The notes below the pieces were generated by a model. That model did not search any database and had not been told where the DNA came from. It was given only the letters and a program-made list of their open reading frames with translations. A stretch of DNA of 64,000 nucleotides. It comes from Rheinheimera riviphila. Lineage in GTDB: Bacteria; Pseudomonadota; Gammaproteobacteria; Enterobacterales; Alteromonadaceae. Positions within the stretch are counted from its first letter, which is position 1; the number at the start of each line of letters is the position of its first letter. The position numbers and the translations under genes are program-made. Below are positions 60,145-64,000 of the stretch, in pieces. Location: contig NZ_SACS01000014.1 in the NCBI RefSeq assembly GCF_004005945.1, positions 78,919 through 142,918 of the forward strand. The letters run 5' to 3'.

Positions 60145-61989
60145 GTGATTAAATTGAAAAACAGCAATCGTCAGTTACAGGAGTTTTTTTTACGTGTTTA
60201 TGTCTTACTTAATTTTGTACTGAGGTGGAACAAATGGGCAATATTTAAAAATTTAGGGGCATATAGAGTAGAAAAAACCAATTTTACATTGCTGCGAAAT
60301 GTGTGGGGCGCCCTGCTAGCACTGACTCTGGCTTTCACTGTGATTTGTGCATCGGCCATTGCCGCTGAGCCCTCATCTTCACCGACGCCGGAGACCGAAA
60401 ATGAACTCAGTGGCTACAAACACCCGGAGACTGGCGAATGGCAAATTTCGCCACGTTTCAAAAGTGCCATGTCCTTCAAGGATGGATATGCCATAGCCCA
60501 ATCCACGGACACCAACGGCTGGGGGGTGATCGACCTGACGGGCGAATGGATTGTAGAGCCTTATCTCACCGATCTGGATCACGATTACTCGTCGTTCTTC
60601 CAAGGCACCTTGTGGCATTCTGAAAACGACGAGGACATGCAGTCCTGCCCGGTGGTGTTCCGCATACGCGACGAGGAAGCCCAGTGGGTGGTGGAGTGCG
60701 GTCGCTACGATGAAATCAAAAAGTTCTACGGTGAATCGGATGGGCCGGACCGCATCGATGGTCTAGGTCACAGCCAGATGGCGGCGGTCGCGAAAGACGG
60801 CAAATGGGGCTACATCAATCGGGCCGGCGAACGCGTAATTGAGCTGCAATTCGATGCTGCCGAGGACTTCGCCGAGGGTTTTGCCCAGGTCGGTATCAAC
60901 GGAAAAGTTGGCGTCATCAACATGAAAGGCACGCTCATCGTGCCCGCGATTTATGAGGCCGTCAAAGCTCACCGGCGGAACGCGATCGCCGTCAAACAAG
61001 ACGGCAAGTGGGGCTTGCTCAAAGCCGACGGCAGCTTGATGACCTCACCGGCTTACGACGACATTTTTCTCGAAACCGACCAGCCGTTCCTGATCAAACT
61101 GAATGAAAAATGGGGCTTTCTTAACCGCGAAGGCAAAGAGAGCATTGCGCCACAGTTTGACGACACGAACGGCAGCTGGCGAAACGGCATGACTGTCGTC
61201 ACGATGCAGGGCAAACAAGGCATCATCAACGAAGCCGGTGAGTGGCTTTTCAAACCCGAATACGAGGAGATGCGCGTCGGCACGCTCGACTATGCATCGG
61301 CAAAAAAGGGTGAGAAATGGGGCGTGGTTGACCGGAACGCAAACTGGGTGTTGCCACCGGAAACCGAGAACTCAAGCTACGAATGGGCGCACTATGAGGT
61401 AGCGGCAACGGACGGATTGCGAGCAACCGCCCGGAACAACGAACAGAATCCTCAATGTTTTTTTGCGGACGGCCGCGTCTTGCTTGGTGACGCCTGCGGA
61501 GCAGCAGAGACGGACGCGGTTCTGCTTGATCTGCTGCAGAAGCGCGGTTATGGCTGGGCCGTGCCGCTGGTGGCGAGTGGCTTGACCCTGGGCAATCTCG
61601 CCACCCTGCTTTTCGGTCTGCTGTTGGTGGCCTGTCCGGCGCTGACGACGGTCATCTGGGTACGCAAACAACTGCCTCTAGCGCGTTTGCTGAGGCCTTC
61701 GTGGCTGGTGCGCAGTGTGATGGCTGGCGTCATCGGCATGGTTGGTTTTTATTTGCTGTTAGTGGGGATAACCTTCATGGAAGCCGCTTCTCACAGCCCT
61801 GATGCATATGATTACGAGCAATACCTGACAAGCTCGCCGTTCGCGAACAGTTTATCGACCGAGCAATGGTTGGTTTGGGGTTTGCTCTCTTTGGCGCTCG
61901 CCCTGATTTTTTCGATCCCGGGCGGCATATGGCGGTTGGTGCGCTGGTGGCGGGCTCAGCGGGCGGCGAGTCAGACCACCACCACCTGA
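60145..61989 (+). CDS. WG-repeat protein with C-terminal membrane region
   Basis: A 614-residue protein. A basic N-terminal extension (1-50) precedes an export segment (about 52-75, ending SAIAAEP). Some seven WG repeats follow (about 90-420), such as KWGYINRAGERVIELQFD and KWGLLKADGSLMTSPAYDD, then three membrane segments (about 470-498, 520-545 and 575-597). WG repeats form beta-rich, often extracytoplasmic domains of unknown role. DNA from about 60360 on is clearly more GC-rich than the first 200 bases of the gene and the preceding two genes. The start is GTG with AAGGAA upstream. Confidence 0.75.
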   Translation: MIKLKNSNRQLQEFFLRVYVLLNFVLRWNKWAIFKNLGAYRVEKTNFTLLRNVWGALLALTLAFTVICASAIAAEPSSSPTPETENELSGYKHPETGEWQISPRFKSAMSFKDGYAIAQSTDTNGWGVIDLTGEWIVEPYLTDLDHDYSSFFQGTLWHSENDEDMQSCPVVFRIRDEEAQWVVECGRYDEIKKFYGESDGPDRIDGLGHSQMAAVAKDGKWGYINRAGERVIELQFDAAEDFAEGFAQVGINGKVGVINMKGTLIVPAIYEAVKAHRRNAIAVKQDGKWGLLKADGSLMTSPAYDDIFLETDQPFLIKLNEKWGFLNREGKESIAPQFDDTNGSWRNGMTVVTMQGKQGIINEAGEWLFKPEYEEMRVGTLDYASAKKGEKWGVVDRNANWVLPPETENSSYEWAHYEVAATDGLRATARNNEQNPQCFFADGRVLLGDACGAAETDAVLLDLLQKRGYGWAVPLVASGLTLGNLATLLFGLLLVACPALTTVIWVRKQLPLARLLRPSWLVRSVMAGVIGMVGFYLLLVGITFMEAASHSPDAYDYEQYLTSSPFANSLSTEQWLVWGLLSLALALIFSIPGGIWRLVRWWRAQRAASQTTTT

Positions 61990-62410
61990 TTAACTGCTGG
62001 CGCATGTCTGCAAAGAAGGCTCTGCCTTGGAGTATAGGAAGCATAAAGCACTTTTCCCCATCAAGGGGGGAAAGTTCTACCCGCAATTCCTGCAAATTCC
62101 AACTTTTATCATCGTATCAACGGCTTCCTTGCGGCACAAAACCAAGCAAGCAGGTTGTCGTTTTGCTCAATTTGAGCGTAAATCGCGCGAAAAATGGCTC
62201 TCTGCCCGACTGTTGCCCCATTATGTCAGCTGCTGGAACTCAGTTACCGTTAGGTTGTAGTGGTAAGCTGGTTGAAAATTCTTGTCAGTATCCCTGCAAC
62301 GAGTGGTAAGGAGGGACTGGAGTTGCATGGTAAGTTAAATGCCCTTTATTAGATTAGGTCTTGTTGCGTTTTTTATAACAAGTAAAACATGGTAGGTTTA
62401 GTGCACGTGA
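61990..62410. other. Gene-free stretch before IS remnants
   Basis: I find no supported gene. A small hairpin, TTTTCCCC with GGGGGAAA, lies at about 62049-62069. The right end (about 62400-62415) is the breakpoint of the truncated IS21 gene. Confidence 0.4.
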
Positions 62411-62671
62411 TCAATCCAGTAAGACCCGTTTAGTCTGGTAATCACTACCGGGCAACAGCGCCTGATCAAGCGCTGCTAACGACACCTCTGCCGAGAGTGG
62501 CCATGCGAGGTTGTGGCTGTTAAACCGGGCGATGAGCTCGGTCACGGTCGAGCGGCCAATGCCGAAAGCGAGGGCGATTTGGCGGTAGGAAAGTTGGTCT
62601 TCAAAACAAAGCCGGAACACATCCAGATAAGTTCTCATATCAGCCCTCATCGATTTCTTTTTGTGTGTCAT
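62411..62671 (-). pseudogene. IS21-family transposase IstA, N-terminal remnant
   Basis: Only 86 residues remain of a protein normally near 500. RTYLDVFRLCFEDQLSYRQIALAFGIGRSTVTELIARF is the N-terminal helix-turn-helix of IstA, and LDQALLPGSDYQTKR resembles the usual segment after it. The frame ends by chance (VLLD, stop). No catalytic DDE domain or istB gene follows. The upstream region still carries the terminal repeats of the element (62738-62840). Confidence 0.75.
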
Positions 62672-62737
62672 ACAAGCTCAGGCTCTCAGGGAGAAACCTG
62701 TTATGCCAAAGCACCTGAAACGAAGAAAGAAAAAGAT

Positions 62738-62840
62738 GGCCGGATGACTCCGAAACGACTTGCCGGATCATACCGAAATGAGTGTCCGGACGACCCCGTA
62801 ATACGCAATTTTGGCGAAGAAAAAGAAAGAAACTCGCCAA
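62738..62840 (-). repeat. IS21-type element end with repeated binding sites
   Basis: Three direct near-repeats begin GCCGGATGACTCCGAAACGA (62739), GCCGGATCATACCGAAATGA (62762) and TCCGGACGACCCCGTAATAC (62785), as at IS21-family ends, where transposase sites are repeated. A terminal TTGGCGA/TCGCCAA hairpin (62811-62840) marks the junction with the IS66 fragment. Confidence 0.65.
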
Positions 62841-62877
62841 CGTGATAGATTTTGGGCGTATCGATAAACATTTTCAT
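62841..62877 (-). pseudogene. IS66 TnpB, N-terminal fragment
   Basis: The ATG at 62877 overlaps the tnpA stop (ATGA) and encodes MKMFIDTPKIY, the usual start of IS66 TnpB, but after about 12 codons the sequence passes into the IS21-type end. The gene was interrupted by that element. Confidence 0.65.
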
Positions 62878-63170
62878 AGCGACATGGCCTGCAAAAGCGT
62901 TGCTACCGACACCGCATCGGTTCCCGCAGGCAGATGCAATTCAACATCGCGTTTTTTCAGCACCATCGGTTGGCAAAACAGAATGCCGTTCGGCGTTAGT
63001 TCAGCAAAGCCGTCGTCGTCATCCTGTTGCCAGGCAAGCAGTTGCCGTTTACGAAGGCTGAAATAACTCGGGTCGATGCCTTGTTGTTTAGCAAACTCAG
63101 TCTGCGTTAGACCGCTGGTTTTGTGCTGGTCAAAAAGTGCCAGCCATTGTTTGGAGGTTCTGCGGTTCAT
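62874..63170 (-). CDS. tnpA: IS66-family accessory protein TnpA
   Basis: A 98-residue protein, the first of three genes of an IS66 element. MNRRTSKQWLALFDQHKTSGLTQTEFAKQQGI and YFSLRKRQLL are typical of IS66 TnpA (HTH protein). The start at 63170 has AGGG upstream. The frame is intact, but tnpB is cut after a few codons and tnpC is absent, so the element cannot move alone. Confidence 0.85.
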   Translation of the reverse strand: MNRRTSKQWLALFDQHKTSGLTQTEFAKQQGIDPSYFSLRKRQLLAWQQDDDDGFAELTPNGILFCQPMVLKKRDVELHLPAGTDAVSVATLLQAMSL

Positions 63171-63316
63171 AAGAAACCCTGCTTGTTGAATGATGCAAAC
63201 AGGATATGATCCCGACACTTTGGTGATTTGAAGGAAATCGAATCGCGGTTAACAGTCTCTATTTGATAACCCCAAACGAGGGGGAGTGTATTCAATTGGT
63301 TCAACAATGAGTAATG

Positions 63317-63943
63317 TTAGCGTTTTGATGCTTTGGCATCATGCGTAATCGCATAGTTCTTGTAACGCTCATAATCGACAAAATAACTATCCAGACACAT
63401 GGACCAGATAGCCAGTAACAGTAGTGCCTTTATCGACAACGAAGCTATCTCATATGTTTTGTAGAAAAATGGGACACCTTCAAAAATTGTCGGATCATAT
63501 GCGTAAATCCTCACTTCAAGCAGTACTAGTCCTAAGTGGCCAGCGGCGAAGGCGAGTAATGATGCCATAGCCAACACTTGAGGGATCTTTCGCCTTGGCG
63601 TTGAAACCTTAAATAGCTTGCGTAACGAATCATGCAGATAAAATTTGATTAGCACTGATGCCAAAAGAAGGTTGTAACCAATAATACTCACCAGGTACAG
63701 GCTAATCGTTTTCTCTGAAAAAAGTAGGAACCATAAGGGTAGGGAAGCTAGCTTAAATCCGATGATGATTGCTAATGGTGGCACCAGTTCGCGTTGTCGT
63801 TGATGGGTTATAGCAATATAGAGGGCGCAAAGTTCTAATAGGAATAAAGAAACAACATCGTGGCCACGGAATGTCCAAAGCGCAAAAAACGACAGTGTAA
63901 AGAGTACAATATGCACCAGCCATAGTGGCGATTTACGAAACAT
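63317..63943 (-). CDS. Unrecognised multi-pass membrane protein
   Basis: A 208-residue protein with about six hydrophobic segments (roughly 8-25, 30-47, 55-75, 80-102, 122-142 and 168-185) and basic loops such as LRKLFKVSTPRRKIP. No family is recognised. It lies beyond the IS66 remnant, and its AT-rich codon use resembles the accessory genes to the left. The start MFRKSPLWL is an ATG. No partner gene is visible before the window ends. Confidence 0.6.
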   Translation of the reverse strand: MFRKSPLWLVHIVLFTLSFFALWTFRGHDVVSLFLLELCALYIAITHQRQRELVPPLAIIIGFKLASLPLWFLLFSEKTISLYLVSIIGYNLLLASVLIKFYLHDSLRKLFKVSTPRRKIPQVLAMASLLAFAAGHLGLVLLEVRIYAYDPTIFEGVPFFYKTYEIASLSIKALLLLAIWSMCLDSYFVDYERYKNYAITHDAKASKR

Positions 63944-64000
63944 TGTTCAGACCTTATCTTGCGGCGGCCATGGAGGCAGTGTAGTCCCACCACCACTATT

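Noticed and set aside
61990..62410. Integron attC site or phage attachment site
   Set aside because: A GTTAGGT heptamer is present, but there is no paired inverse core, no integrase gene and no cassette order.
1..64000. tRNA, rRNA or a named riboswitch
   Set aside because: I saw no cloverleaf, rRNA segment or recognisable riboswitch core by eye. A covariance-model scan would be needed to exclude small RNAs.

Overview
The window comes from the chromosome of a free-living gammaproteobacterium of the Alteromonadales/Chromatiaceae type; Rheinheimera or a close relative is my best guess. I infer this from the mix of secreted S9, S46 and DUF885 peptidases, a large TonB-dependent receptor, several cyclic-di-GMP proteins, rraB, a DUF3718 gene and an imuA-imuB-dnaE2 SOS cassette. 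No rRNA or tRNA gene was seen, so the genus is not proven.

Layout. 1-4.5 kb is repeat-rich: an IS110-family element (about 1399-2858) sits inside a tandem array of its own target sequence, next to a REP-associated tyrosine transposase (RAYT) with related repeats on both sides. 4.5-21 kb holds peptide and small-molecule metabolism genes (amidohydrolase, DUF885, two VOC proteins, TonB receptor, SGNH lipoprotein, S9 peptidase), a MASE1 diguanylate cyclase and a pseudouridine synthase. 21-30 kb holds a TorT-like and two other orphan periplasmic binding proteins, a methyltransferase, thioesterase, yjjX, a YebC-family gene, a cytochrome b562-like gene, rraB, a broken acpH and an EamA transporter. 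30-39 kb holds a six-hairpin glycosidase-like protein and imuA-imuB-dnaE2 behind a LexA box. 39-53 kb holds HAD, HD-GYP, ATL, POT transporter, S46 peptidase and HDOD genes, then a three-gene unit of phosphate-binding-like protein, porin and GGDEF-EAL protein. 53-57.5 kb is one very large hybrid sensor/AraC regulator. 57.8-64 kb is an accessory region of unrecognised secreted proteins and a WG-repeat protein, ending in IS21 and IS66 wreckage.

How the genes relate. Five genes concern cyclic-di-GMP or its usual partners: MASE1-GGDEF, HD-GYP, GGDEF-EAL, HDOD and the binding-protein/porin pair beside the GGDEF-EAL gene. The peptidases, TonB receptor and POT transporter suggest growth on peptides. 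Three dispersed repeat families are visible: 128-bp ERIC elements (two identical copies, one diverged copy, two remnants), REP sequences with a GTAG head, and GTGGRTGTCC repeats linked to the RAYT gene. Several repeats supply the last codons and stop codons of genes.

The most notable system is the IS110 element. Its 3' noncoding region can fold into two stems with internal loops. Both loops carry guide segments matching the two halves of the repeat into which the element has inserted, as expected for a bridge RNA.
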